From contig VGZC01000001.1 of the NCBI GenBank assembly GCA_016872725.1, forward strand, positions 155,571 through 219,570: a stretch of DNA of 64,000 nt. The letters run 5' to 3'. The notes beneath the pieces are model-generated. The model saw only the letters and a program-made list of their open reading frames with translations, was not told where the DNA came from and made no database searches. Shown here one piece after another: positions 46,201 to 53,521 of this stretch. The position numbers and the translations under genes were made by a program. Position 1 is the first letter of the stretch. Each line of letters opens with the position of its first letter. Source of the stretch: Planctomycetota bacterium (lineage in GTDB: Bacteria > Planctomycetota > Planctomycetia > Pirellulales > Pirellulaceae).

Positions 46201-46996
46201 GGAGGGGCCAAGGATCGGCGATTTTCCCGTGGATCAAACGCTCTGGACGATCGTGGGTCGCCGACCCACCGGGACGGAGCGGGAGCGGCGGGACGAGGCG
46301 CCGCGTGCCGAACAGGACGTGATCCGGCTCGAGAGCGCCCGCCGAGCGGTGGACGCCGGCCTTGAATTGGCGACCGAGGCCGGGCTCACGACGGCGGCCG
46401 ACTGGCTACGTCTCTGGGCGTCGAGGACCGCTCGTATCCGCGCGGACCTTCGACATCGGCTCGAACGCATCGACGAGCCGACATCGCGGGCGGTTGCGCG
46501 ACGGCTTGCGGACGTCGAGCGGGCATGGCGCGACGACGGCCGGCCGCCGGCCGCCCAAGCCGCCTCGATCGCGTTCGAGGGCGACCCAGCCGGGGCCGAA
46601 GGGTTGCGGGCGGCATGGGATCAGAGCCGGTTCTCAAGCGATTCGCTCACCGCGTTCGGGCCATCGGCCGACGGCCGTTCGGCCGACGGGCCATCGCTCA
46701 AGGATGCGGCCATCGAGTCGAACGTGACGCCGTGGCCCCGCGCGTTCGCCTCGCTCGCCGCCCTGCTCGCCGGCGTCCTCGCCGCGCGCCTTCGATGGTC
46801 GTATCCATCCGCCGCGCGGCTGCGCGAATACCCGCCGACGGCGCTCGCCGTCGCGGGAGTCGTCTGCCTCGTGGTCCTCGAACCGCCCCTTCTCGGCTGG
46901 TTCGTGTTGGTCGCGGCGGCCATCTCGGCGTGGCTGAGCCCCTGGCGAACCGAACCGGCGCGGCGAACGCGACGCCGCACGCCCGGACGCGCGTAG
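40199..46996 (+). CDS. Giant exported membrane protein made of two similarly organised halves (2265 aa)
   Basis: The start overlaps the previous stop as ATGA. Residues 1-45 are a signal peptide (GAWIAAAIALGAAPFANVAAFG). The first half (to about 1055) is beta-rich. A cluster of four hydrophobic helices follows at about 1060-1165 (ASWAAFFLVAAAAMVVR, GMVMAGAAAAIAWLVP, GAAVFLGVCAGLAAAAV, AASGAAGLIAVAALSS). The second half begins like a new mature protein (VFRVLVPVDDQRDPVGEYVY, then VPP), again beta-rich, and ends with helices and an Arg-rich tail. The opening RYLIPDRDK of the first half and RVLVPVDDQ of the second, placed just after a hydrophobic segment, suggest that two ancestral genes have fused. 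No enzyme motif is recognised. Confidence 0.78.
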   Translation: MSGTRWFRCASARSVRSIPGAWIAAAIALGAAPFANVAAFGQTTTSESPEIAADAAPGDAATGRGTIRFRRYLIPDRDKAELTRGLVPFRRDRFEEWAAPRQSSGSVWPMVVRARYFAVLDHDALRDGVALVDFQSGPSAAGGSDAGGNAESSDRAEPAAPVPLDADPAQIAAFDRLDLAIGAPVWRTMSEPARCGTDALGRFRILVPNSDQLIVPWTIRGAADGAGRIAFGFAGFPCPTSALFVAVPKSTRARTDRGVVSIGPWKEEPWSDLDSNAPFRAAVTRGAEVVRIDIEGDGACGLVMERLSADEGPPGIRVRQNQRFTMLPSRLELQEDLHFDCLGPPCDTFAITASAELRLIEARSGESVLDWSVEPVAGGWDRYTFRPPQPMTGADRIVRLVFHGDLVIDRPWQLPTVKVVESWWSEGRAELVFADSLVLRDIESRSAQCTRRGVAAPGVETLEFQALSADAGHELRIEGRSPAVRVDAGTAIHMDRDTVTARIAADLSATWGEAFHVRMRVTRPWSIDRVELDPPSALDTRAGSWRFENGILDIPLTQPVTVGRRLVLTVEGHRPAPPERTGLDGNQLKFWEFLDVEHVDELLRLESAAPHQVRLIRDRDVERIDPASLNADQRARLGDLTQGSVIRIQTPSSVMALVARDEPTFTSDAELDVTLDGQDCVETYRIRCVPESNPLRQLRVQLSRSRDVPLVWKVNDGDEPLAIRRITDSERAEGEAGDELWEVDLPDAMGGPFSITASRRWNSNGSIDVAFVSVPQALSQTGRLVLRSRFAVRWDATGLEAVPPDRASLTGSPPARGLFRYSPSHAPRLVIHRLPPVPAGGLWVWRNQLTTRVFSDGRAMHEATYFLENPGADPMVVRFADPVLVAGIWLDSEPVPFARGPVREARIPLAAAPRHVVVTLRYGTSIPPLGVRASIAAPWPELDAPVSIGRWTVVMPGDYGAMIQGSGLATRGEREPGLFARLFGDAVRLRSIPRDASDPREPLVDADPDGAHPHSPSVSGPWKVDSVPPWDALPETGWYSVEVEVAPNAADGGARVIVYHRHAWRAASWAAFFLVAAAAMVVRSARPSAGMVMAGAAAAIAWLVPASWTPMGAAVFLGVCAGLAAAAVRPVAGGARVVRRPSIRSAAASGAAGLIAVAALSSRGQESDATVPPQEPASVFRVLVPVDDQRDPVGEYVYVPPMLRDRIESPSVDSEPDAVWIRSAHYTARPLDTAGGGGDRIEIRAALTLETRGAGAIGLPFARSEARLLDAALDGTPAGARWSPSGTTLIVEPGSPGAHRLELTFGAPRPPRGADLVIAIPAAHLATATWESGDGAETGEFPERLGRLDPDSHASPSILGSTRRLAVRIGSTAPGVAEQAATGEQLNWLRIRPDSVVLDVRARIRSTERKLDVLECVVDPRLRLLPIGGAGPFDGEPEIVPGEATRIRWKLKPTSGNRIDVTIPFHWVDSTGVGRLDTPRVAFSGVRMTRSWLAVGAAPTLRLTAIGGAADAPRASIDAFMTLWGDDAEPPSFVVDVTFDEAKGPAIPDVRWDSRFRAVTSRWTDTTRVEARADSLRVTWDAVVDSTVGPTFLHHIRIPPDFRVESVLMMRDGEPQPLRFAAGRDGVLNVFVGASPEGRRQWTVQGEMPMPRTGEAEFPRIEWAEGVCDGSLVQVYRRPTAGIVTVEHGESWQSADVPPEDPLAIDSARPVGVWQVSPDSWRNTKAKLRVRRNAVRADAFVATRLVRDKSQSFAEIELLLRVSDGLFDTVRIELPVDWDGPFDLQPAHAFERRPRPGRNRQELVIRPPEPITGEFRWRIRAPWSLSSERMRRVPDVLPLDAQRTVRFLVLPTQWDTQRLIWSTSGAVARPLPRFFPMSESISDRWESYQILGSTFRVDLQRVERAAGSPRISLADHVIQPIGAARFLGVSRYDLEPGGTVACRVRLPHGGTLRRAMIDGLPIDSVSSPDGIATIPLGSPQWPQQLELLYEFGHDGLADDPMEGPRIGDFPVDQTLWTIVGRRPTGTERERRDEAPRAEQDVIRLESARRAVDAGLELATEAGLTTAADWLRLWASRTARIRADLRHRLERIDEPTSRAVARRLADVERAWRDDGRPPAAQAASIAFEGDPAGAEGLRAAWDQSRFSSDSLTAFGPSADGRSADGPSLKDAAIESNVTPWPRAFASLAALLAGVLAARLRWSYPSAARLREYPPTALAVAGVVCLVVLEPPLLGWFVLVAAAISAWLSPWRTEPARRTRRRTPGRA

Positions 46997-47233
46997 GCGC
47001 TGATGGGAATCGGCGGCGGGAGCCATCGGTTCTTGGACCTTGGTTCCCGGTCCTTGGGTTCTTGGTTCTTGCGGCCCGGACCGCATCGATCTTGGCATGG
47101 ATCGGCCGATTTGTTACCTTTCCGCCCGAAACGCACGGAGAGCCGTGGGCGGCGCGAGCCTGTCCCGATCGGGACCGAAGTCCGATCGATCGCCCGTTCG
47201 CGGTGACGCGGGGACCGCAGCAAGGGATTCGGC

Positions 47234-47749
47234 ATGAGCGACACCGTTCGGCAAGAGCTGTTTGTCCATATCCGGTGGATGATCCGGCGCGACATGCCGG
47301 AGGTCACGGCGATCGAATCGGCGAGTTTCGAATTCCCGTGGTCGGAAGACGATTTCGTGCGTTGCCTGCGCCAACGGAACTGCATCGGCATGGTCGCGGA
47401 ATCCGAGGAGCGGATCGTCGGGTTCATGATCTATGAGCTCCACCGGTCCCGCCTCCACGTGCTCAATTTCGCGGTCAATCCCGCGTGCCGCCGTCGAGGC
47501 GTCGGCGGCAAGATGATCCAGAAACTCACCGGGAAACTCACGACCGAGCGTCGCGACCGCATCCTGCTCGAAGTCCGCGAAACGAACCTGAGCGCCCAGC
47601 TCTTTTTCCGCGATCTCGGCTTCCGAGCGATTTCGGTGCTGCGCGATTTCTACGATGACACGGTCGAGGACGCGTACCTCATGCAGTACCGTCACGTCGA
47701 TCCGGCGGCCGCGGAGGCGAGCCAGCGGATCCGGAGGCTCGCGGGGTGA
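47234..47749 (+). CDS. rimI: Ribosomal-protein-alanine N-acetyltransferase (RimI-like GNAT)
   Basis: AAGGGA lies before the ATG. The opening VHIRWMIRRDMPEVTAIESA, then SFEFPWSEDDFVRCLRQRNC, is the planctomycete form of RimI. The acetyl-CoA-binding motif is NPACRRRGVGGKMI, and the C-terminal LEVRETNLSAQLFFRDLGFR is the family's AQxLYxxxGF region. It should acetylate the N-terminus of S18 or related proteins. Length (171) is normal with a short tail. plsC-like follows 54 bases downstream. Confidence 0.88.
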   Translation: MSDTVRQELFVHIRWMIRRDMPEVTAIESASFEFPWSEDDFVRCLRQRNCIGMVAESEERIVGFMIYELHRSRLHVLNFAVNPACRRRGVGGKMIQKLTGKLTTERRDRILLEVRETNLSAQLFFRDLGFRAISVLRDFYDDTVEDAYLMQYRHVDPAAAEASQRIRRLAG

Positions 47750-47803
47750 GTCGTTCGAGCGGGCCGGGTCGGCCATCCGGAACCAGCATGACGGCGAACG
47801 GCG

Positions 47804-48571
47804 ATGCAAACCACGGCGAGGATCTTGGGCGGAATCGCGGCTCTCGTCGCCGCCGTCGCCGCGACCGCCTGGATCGGCCTGCGGATCGCCGTGCCGGGCC
47901 GCTTCACGACCGTGCAGCGCGTCCTGATGGTGCTCGCGACAGGTCTCGTTCGCCTGCGATGGGGCGCTCGGTACGCGCGCCGCATGCCCTGCCCGCGCGG
48001 GTCGGGAGCCGTCTACATCGCGAACCACCGCAGCAGCATTGATCCGTTCTTCCTGCAGGTCCGTTCGGATCGTCCGATGCACTGGATGGTCGCGAAGGAA
48101 TTCTGCGAGCATCGTCGGTTCCGATGGTTCCTCCGGCAGTGCGAGGTCATTCCGACGAATCGCGGCGGAACCGATACGGCGGCGACCAAATCGGCCATAC
48201 GTTTCGCCGCCGAAGGCGATTACGTCGGCATGTTCCCCGAGGGCCGCATCAACGCGACCGACGATCTGTTGCTGCCATGCCGGCCTGGCGCGATCGTCGT
48301 GGCGCTTCGCGCCCGCGTGCCCGTGATTCCGTGCTACATCGAAGGCAGCCCCTACGGAGGAACGGCGGGAAGCCCGATCCGGATGCGGGCGCGGGTCCGC
48401 GTGCATTTCGGCGAACCGATCGACTTGGCCGAGTATTACGAGCGGTGCAACGACGCCGACGCGGTGAGGGAAGCCGCGATCAAGTGCCTCAAGGAAATCG
48501 CTCGCCTCGCCGGGCGCGACGACTTCGAACCGACGCTCGCGGGCCGGCGCTGGTTGCCCGAGGGCGAGTAG
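47804..48571 (+). CDS. 1-acyl-sn-glycerol-3-phosphate acyltransferase (PlsC-like)
   Basis: After a membrane helix (ILGGIAALVAAVAATAWIGL) come the acyltransferase motifs: NHRSSIDP with the HX4D catalytic pair (H75, D80), a second block IPTNRGGTDT, FPEGRIN, and VIPCYIEG. The 255-residue length is normal. The enzyme would acylate lysophosphatidate at the membrane in phospholipid synthesis. It probably forms a transcript with rimI. The Shine-Dalgarno is weak. Confidence 0.9.
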   Translation: MQTTARILGGIAALVAAVAATAWIGLRIAVPGRFTTVQRVLMVLATGLVRLRWGARYARRMPCPRGSGAVYIANHRSSIDPFFLQVRSDRPMHWMVAKEFCEHRRFRWFLRQCEVIPTNRGGTDTAATKSAIRFAAEGDYVGMFPEGRINATDDLLLPCRPGAIVVALRARVPVIPCYIEGSPYGGTAGSPIRMRARVRVHFGEPIDLAEYYERCNDADAVREAAIKCLKEIARLAGRDDFEPTLAGRRWLPEGE

Positions 48572-48620
48572 CCGCGCGCGGGCCCTCGGATGCCATTGGT
48601 CGGACGACACCCGTCCGAAT

Positions 48621-49598
48621 TCAGCGGACGTAACCGTGCGATCGGAACCACGACCACGCGTCGCCGACCGTTTGTTCCGCCGGACGCATCGGATAACCCA
48701 GTTCGCGGACCGCTCGGTCGCTTCGGTAGAAGCTCTTCAGCGCGGCCATGCGGACGGCGGCCGAGTTGATTTCCGATTCGCGCCCCGACGCCAACGACCA
48801 CAGGTCGCCGAAGACGCTCGCGCCGATCCGGATGAGCGGCCCCATCGGGAACCGGGGAGCTCGCGAGCGGGCGGCGCGGGCGAAGAGCGTCCAAATCGCG
48901 CGGAACGAGAGGTTCTCACCGGCCATCACATAGCTTCGGCCTGATTCGCCCCGCTCGAATGCCGCGCCGATACCCGTCGCCACATCCCGAACGTCGCACA
49001 GACTCGCGCCTCCCACGGGCGCCACGAGCGGCTGGAATCGGGTCACCTGGATCATCATGCGCCCCGAACTCGGCTTCCAGTCCCACGGCCCCATCATGAA
49101 TCCCGGGTTGACGATCACCGCCCACAATCCTCTTTCGATCTCGCTCCGCACGACCTCTTCGCCCTCGCGTTTGGTCAGCACGTACGGGCAAGGCCATTTG
49201 ACGATGCGAGGCGTGTCCTCGTCGGCCGGTTCGCCCCGTTTGCCCAAACCAAGCGCGTCGACGCTCGACACGTGCACCATGCGAGCGCCTTCGGCTCGCG
49301 CGGCGCGGCAGACGTTTTGGGTTCCCGTCACGTTGATCGCGCGGGCCAACGCGCCTTCGGAACGGCCGATCCGAACATGGGCCGCGCAGTGAACGACGCG
49401 ATCGACGCCCCGCATCGCGCGCATCACGTCATCCTCGTTCCGGACGTCGCCTTGAGCGACTTCGACCGGAAGGCCGTCGATGGCCCGCGCGTCGCTCGAC
49501 GCGCGCACCAACACACGGACCGCGTCACCCTGCTCGATCCATCGTCGAACGACGTTGTTGCCGAGAAGTCCGGTCGAGCCGGTGACGAGTGTCTTCAT
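48621..49598 (-). CDS. NAD(P)-dependent epimerase/dehydratase (extended SDR)
   Basis: The Rossmann motif TGSTGLLGNN lies at the N-terminus, and the catalytic motif is YVLTKREGE (YxxxK), with HVSSVDALGL supplying the upstream Ser. The product, from the ATG at 49598, is 325 residues. It resembles dihydroflavonol-4-reductase and hopanoid-associated sugar epimerase types (the phrase NPGFMMGPWDWKPSSGRMM fits), but substrate is not determined. An ATG at 49616 is also possible; neither has a clear Shine-Dalgarno. The tRNA gene lies upstream on the same strand. Confidence 0.85.
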   Translation of the reverse strand: MKTLVTGSTGLLGNNVVRRWIEQGDAVRVLVRASSDARAIDGLPVEVAQGDVRNEDDVMRAMRGVDRVVHCAAHVRIGRSEGALARAINVTGTQNVCRAARAEGARMVHVSSVDALGLGKRGEPADEDTPRIVKWPCPYVLTKREGEEVVRSEIERGLWAVIVNPGFMMGPWDWKPSSGRMMIQVTRFQPLVAPVGGASLCDVRDVATGIGAAFERGESGRSYVMAGENLSFRAIWTLFARAARSRAPRFPMGPLIRIGASVFGDLWSLASGRESEINSAAVRMAALKSFYRSDRAVRELGYPMRPAEQTVGDAWSWFRSHGYVR

Positions 49599-49708
49599 GG
49601 AACGGTTTCCGGACATGGCCGCGCGAGGAATCGCCGTTCCGAACCCGGCGCCGCGGATCGACGGACCGGAACGAGGTCGTCGGAAGCCGCCGTCATCCGT
49701 CACGGAAA

Positions 49709-49779
49709 AGCGGGTGAAGGGAATCGAACCCTCGTGTTTGGCTTGGGAAGCCAACGCTCTACCATTGAGCTACACCCGC
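49709..49779 (-). tRNA. tRNA-Gly (CCC anticodon)
   Basis: The minus strand folds into a full cloverleaf: 7-bp acceptor stem (GCGGGTG/CACCCGC), a 4-bp D stem (GCTC/GAGC), a 5-bp anticodon stem (TTGGC/GCCAA) around TTCCCAA, a four-base variable loop and a T arm with TTCGATT. The anticodon CCC reads GGG. CCA is not encoded; the acceptor stem is followed by TTTT. The 71-base length includes the discriminator base. Confidence 0.96.
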
Positions 49780-49838
49780 GCGGCGTCGTTCGTAGGGGCG
49801 AATCGCCGGCCACTCGGTTCTCCGATCGGCTGCCCGGA

Positions 49839-50567
49839 TTATGAAGACCCCGTCGAACCCTGGCAAGACGCCCGGTCCGCCGACGCCGAGCCGGACTCGG
49901 AGGAAGGCTCCGCGGTTCGGCGCGTCACCTGCAGGATGACGCTTTCCCATTCCGCGCCGGGAGCCCCATACGTCGCGATCCGCCGCAGATCGCATGCGCG
50001 CAGCAGGCCGACATGCCGCGCGGCTCCCCGCTCCTCCACCCACTTCGGACCCTTGATCGCCAGCAACCGGCGGACGCGCTCCCATCCCGAGCCGATCATG
50101 CCGAGCAGGTCGGAGAGCGAACCGACTCCCCGAGCCACGACCGAATCGTAGACCGGCCCGGGTCGCGCGAGGATACGCTCGATCTTGTCGGCATGCACCA
50201 TTCGCTCGATACCGAGCTCGTCGCACATCGCGGCCAAGATCCGCGCCTTCTTCCCGACACACTCGCACAATTCCACTCGAACGTCCGGACGCAGGATGGC
50301 GATCAGGATTCCCGGCACGCCGCCTCCCGACCCCAAATCGACGATACGCTCGTCCTTGGCAAGGCATTCGGCAAGCCGCACGGAGTCGAGCAGGTCCCGG
50401 CCGACGAACCGGTCAAGCGTCGTGTGGCGCGTGAGGTTGATCCGCTCGTTCCATTCCCAAAGTCGCCGCGCGTATTCCGCGACGCGTCCGAGCGGCTCGT
50501 CCGCCAGATCGAGTCCGCATCGGCCGAGCGCCTCGCGCCATTCGGAGAGTCCCACGAACACACCCAT
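49839..50567 (-). CDS. rsmG: 16S rRNA (guanine527-N7)-methyltransferase
   Basis: The SAM-binding motif is VDLGSGGGVPGILIA (residues about 76-90), and EWNERINLTRHTTLDRFVGR and LAIKGPKWVEE are the family's RNA-recognition and late motifs. The start at 50567 has AGGGG six bases upstream. The 242-residue length is slightly above the usual 210 because of a Ser/Asp-rich C-terminal tail of about 25 residues. It methylates N7 of G527 (E. coli numbering). Confidence 0.92.
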   Translation of the reverse strand: MGVFVGLSEWREALGRCGLDLADEPLGRVAEYARRLWEWNERINLTRHTTLDRFVGRDLLDSVRLAECLAKDERIVDLGSGGGVPGILIAILRPDVRVELCECVGKKARILAAMCDELGIERMVHADKIERILARPGPVYDSVVARGVGSLSDLLGMIGSGWERVRRLLAIKGPKWVEERGAARHVGLLRACDLRRIATYGAPGAEWESVILQVTRRTAEPSSESGSASADRASCQGSTGSS

Positions 50568-50684
50568 TTGCCGCCCCTGTCGCCGTGCGCCGGGTGAACC
50601 AAGACAAAACGGTTCGCCACGGGAATTATGGCCGTCGATCGTTCCCGGCACAACGGGAAGCGTATGGCGGGACGGCCTGAGGCA

Positions 50685-50713
50685 TTGATCGGAAGGCGTC
50701 GGGCGTCTATATT
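50685..50713 (+). promoter_or_regulatory. Candidate promoter for the small basic protein gene
   Basis: TTGATC (50685-50690) and TATATT (50708-50713) are exactly 17 bases apart, with the start codon 62 bases downstream. Confidence 0.6.
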
Positions 50714-50775
50714 CCTGGATTCCGCGAAGCCGACGCTTGCTTCGCCCTCCGCAGTCCGTGACGCCAGGTGGACCG

Positions 50776-51030
50776 ATGACCATCGACAAGACGCTGAAAG
50801 TTCGAGCCGGCATGATCCGCAACCGGAATGTGCTCACGCGCGGAGAACGGCTCGCCAAGTTGCAGGAGGCCGAGCGTTGGAAGGACGGAGATCCGGTCAT
50901 CGGGTTGCCCAAAGTGCGCGTCGTGAAGGTCTCGCTCAAGAAGAAGAAAAAGACCAAGAAGGAAGAGGGTGAGGAGGCGGCGGCCCCCGCCAAGCCGGCG
51001 GCGGCAAAGGCCTCGCCTGGCAAGAAGTAG
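50776..51030 (+). CDS. PVC-superphylum small basic protein
   Basis: AGGTGG lies five bases before the ATG. The 84-residue protein opens MTIDKTLKVRAGMIRNRNVL and continues TRGERLAKLQEAERW, then GDPVIGLPKVRV, the conserved core of a small basic protein found in planctomycetes, verrucomicrobia and chlamydiae. The C-terminal 35 residues are a run of Lys followed by Ala/Pro/Lys-rich sequence typical of nucleic-acid-binding tails. It has been suggested to be linked with the ribosome or RNA, but the role is not established. trxA starts 81 bases downstream with its own promoter. Confidence 0.85.
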   Translation: MTIDKTLKVRAGMIRNRNVLTRGERLAKLQEAERWKDGDPVIGLPKVRVVKVSLKKKKKTKKEEGEEAAAPAKPAAAKASPGKK

Positions 51031-51047
51031 GCGGTCGGCCCTCTTCG

Positions 51048-51075
51048 TTGACAGGCGGGACCGCGCGGCTACAAT
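51048..51075 (+). promoter_or_regulatory. Strong sigma70-type promoter of trxA
   Basis: A perfect TTGACA (51048-51053), a 16-base spacer and TACAAT (51070-51075) lie 36 bases before the trxA ATG. It is the best match to the consensus in the window. Confidence 0.8.
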
Positions 51076-51111
51076 TCGCTACGTTTCCAAACTCTCCGAG
51101 GGGCGTCGCGC

Positions 51112-51438
51112 ATGGCGAACACGGCGGAATTCACCGACGGCAATTTTGAAAACGAAGTCCTGCGATCGGACGTTCCCGTCCTGGTAGATTTTTGGGCTCC
51201 CTGGTGCGGGCCTTGCCGCCAAATCGGACCCATGATCGAACAGCTCGCCGCGGAGAACGCGGGAGCGGTCAAGGTCGGCAAACTCAATATCGACGACAGT
51301 CCGGGTGCCGCTCAGACGTACGGCGTCCACAGCATCCCGACGCTGCTGATCTTCAAGGGCGGCGAAGTGGCGCAGCGGTTTGTCGGCATTCAGCCCAAAT
51401 CCAAGCTCCAGGAAGCCCTCGATTCGGCGGCCGGCTGA
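51112..51438 (+). CDS. trxA: Thioredoxin
   Basis: The active site is WCGPC (residues 31-35), in VLVDFWAPWCGPCRQIGPMI. The cis-Pro turn lies in GVHSIPTLLIFKGGE, and the length of 108 residues is that of thioredoxin 1. It reduces protein disulfides in the cytoplasm. GAGGGG provides the ribosome binding site, and a near-consensus promoter lies just upstream. Confidence 0.96.
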   Translation: MANTAEFTDGNFENEVLRSDVPVLVDFWAPWCGPCRQIGPMIEQLAAENAGAVKVGKLNIDDSPGAAQTYGVHSIPTLLIFKGGEVAQRFVGIQPKSKLQEALDSAAG

Positions 51439-51537
51439 GCGGCGTCGAGGGTCTCGACCCGTGCGTGGCAGGGCCCGATTCTTGTGGGCCCGATGAAGGC
51501 GGGTCCGTTCCAGCCGGGTGGCCGCATGAAGGCCCGT

Positions 51538-53319
51538 TCAAGCGGTGTCCATGGCCGCGAGATCGGGCGCGATCCGCTTGAGCTGCTCGGACATGAACCG
51601 TTTCACGTTGGCGGTCGTCTTGAGCTGCAGGGCGTGGGCGAGCATGTCGCGGCACCGAGGGATGTCCAGGTGTGCGGCGAGGTCTTTGATCGAGGGCACA
51701 AACGCCGGGCTCATGCTGAAACTGCGAAGGCCCATTCCCAGTAGCAGGGGAAAGGCGCGGGGCTGACCGGCCATTTCCCCGCAGAGCGTGACCGGCCGGT
51801 TCGCGCGACCGCACGCTCGAATGACTTGATGCAGGGTGCGCAGCACGGCGGGCGCGAGCGGTTGGCAAAGGTGGCTGACCTTCGGATTGTCCCGGTCGGC
51901 CGCCATGAGGTACTGGACGAGATCGTTCGAGCCGATCGATACGAAGTCGACGGCCGGAAGGAGGACGTCGATCGCGACGGCTGCGGCTGGAACTTCGAGC
52001 ATCATGCCGAACGGAACGACCGCGTATTCCTCGCGGCGGGCTTCGAGCTGTTTGCAGGCGCGGCGCATCATGCCGCGCACGCGATGGAGCTCCTCGAGCG
52101 TCGTGATCATGGGAAACATGACGCGGATCTGCCCGCCCCGCGAACGCGCGTACGCGCCCGCCCGCAGGATCGCCCGCAGCTGGGTCGCGAAGAACTCGGG
52201 ATGCTCGAACGATAGGCGGATGCTCCGCCAACCCATGAACGGATTCGCTTCCTGGTGGTGGTGGCCAAGATAGGGAACCGTCTTGTCGCCTCCGATGTCG
52301 AGCGTGCGGACGGTAACCGTTCGGTCGGGCGCCGCATCGACGATTTCCCGGTAGCGCGCGAGCTGTTCCTGCTCGTCCGGAACGCTCGGATGCGTCAAAT
52401 AGATGTACTCCGTGCGGAACAGGCCGACTCCCGTCGCTCCCATCGCGGCGGCCGCCTGCGCGTCCTGGACGTTGTTGATATTGGCGAGCAGGCTCAGCGC
52501 GACACCGTCGAGCGTCGTCGCGGGCCGGTCGCGATTCGCCGCCCACTGATCGCGCAGCAGGAAGAACTCACGCTCCAGCTTCCGATATGCGCTCCGGGTT
52601 TCCGCGTCGGGGTTGATGAGCACGTGGCCGTGCCGCCCATCGACGACCACCGTATCGCCGGAACGGGTCTGGCGCAGGATGCCGGCGACGCCCGAGACGG
52701 CCGGGATGCCGCGACTCCGCGCAATGATCGCGGCGTGGCTCGTCTGACTTCCCGCTTGCGTCACGATCCCGCGCACCTCGATGTTGCCGAGCGCCACGAC
52801 CTGGGAAGGCAGGAGTTCCTCGGCGACGACGATGAGCGGGCCTTCGAGGGCGTCCGAATTCGGTTTCAGGACGTCGGAGAGGTGGGCGCTGAGTCGCACG
52901 ACGACGTCCTGAACATCGTGAAGCCGTTCCTTCAGGTATTCGTCGTGTGTGCGGGAGAAGAGGGCCGTGTATTCGTCGAGGAGCCGGCTGAGCGCGGCGG
53001 GAGCCGTCATCCGATCGTGCGCGATCCAGGACCGGATCCGGTGCGTGAACGCGGAATCACCCAGAATCGACGCGTGCATCGCGAAAATGGCCGCCTCACG
53101 CTCGCCCACCTGCATGGCCACCTTGTCCTGCAACGCCAGCAGATCGGCGGCCGTGCGTTCCCGAGCCGCCTCGTACCTCGCGAGCTCCGACGCGACCTCC
53201 CCTTCCGCGACGCTGCCTTTCTCGGGGTTCACGAAGATGGCGTGGATGCAATAGGCCGTGCCGATGGCCACCCCCGGAGATACTGGAATTCCCTTCCTCA
53301 TGTCGGGCAAATGTACCAT
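51538..53319 (-). CDS. ptsI: Phosphoenolpyruvate-protein phosphotransferase (PTS enzyme I)
   Basis: The N-terminal half has the phosphorylated His195 in AGSQTSHAAIIARSRGIPA and the preceding ELLPSQVVAL. The C-terminal PEP-binding half has GLFRTEYIYL, LDIGGDKTVPYLG, FVSIGSNDLVQYLMAADR and the catalytic Cys in TLCGEMAG. At 593 residues it is full length with no GAF domain, so it is EI rather than EI-Ntr. HPr and EIIA genes are not in the window. I chose the ATG at 53319 because GAGG lies about seven bases upstream; the ATG at 53301 (MRKGIPVSPG) is possible. Confidence 0.92.
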   Translation of the reverse strand: MVHLPDMRKGIPVSPGVAIGTAYCIHAIFVNPEKGSVAEGEVASELARYEAARERTAADLLALQDKVAMQVGEREAAIFAMHASILGDSAFTHRIRSWIAHDRMTAPAALSRLLDEYTALFSRTHDEYLKERLHDVQDVVVRLSAHLSDVLKPNSDALEGPLIVVAEELLPSQVVALGNIEVRGIVTQAGSQTSHAAIIARSRGIPAVSGVAGILRQTRSGDTVVVDGRHGHVLINPDAETRSAYRKLEREFFLLRDQWAANRDRPATTLDGVALSLLANINNVQDAQAAAAMGATGVGLFRTEYIYLTHPSVPDEQEQLARYREIVDAAPDRTVTVRTLDIGGDKTVPYLGHHHQEANPFMGWRSIRLSFEHPEFFATQLRAILRAGAYARSRGGQIRVMFPMITTLEELHRVRGMMRRACKQLEARREEYAVVPFGMMLEVPAAAVAIDVLLPAVDFVSIGSNDLVQYLMAADRDNPKVSHLCQPLAPAVLRTLHQVIRACGRANRPVTLCGEMAGQPRAFPLLLGMGLRSFSMSPAFVPSIKDLAAHLDIPRCRDMLAHALQLKTTANVKRFMSEQLKRIAPDLAAMDTA

Positions 53320-53374
53320 CGGTCGCCTCGCATCGCCACCAAACCCCCGAGTGGCGGCCGAGGCAAGATGCCCG

Positions 53375-53403
53375 TTGTACCGATAAGCGGGGACAATTAT
53401 ACT
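53375..53403 (+). promoter_or_regulatory. Candidate promoter of the FabZ-ACP-FabZ-KAS operon
   Basis: TTGTAC (53375-53380) and TATACT (53398-53403) are 17 bases apart, about 118 bases before the first start. The same stretch contains TATAAT on the minus strand, so divergent control with ptsI is possible. Confidence 0.6.
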
Positions 53404-53521
53404 GCTCCCTTTCCCGTACCCGGTTCCGTTTGGATAGGGTGACATGGGATCATGGGCGACACGGGTTCCCGCCGGTCATCGGGCCATGGGTGACCTGGGG
53501 CCATGGGGAACCTGGGACGGC

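Noticed and set aside
46997..47233. TTCTTGG-like repeats between the giant gene and rimI as a regulatory array
   Set aside because: Units are short, imperfect and irregularly spaced; no more than local low complexity.
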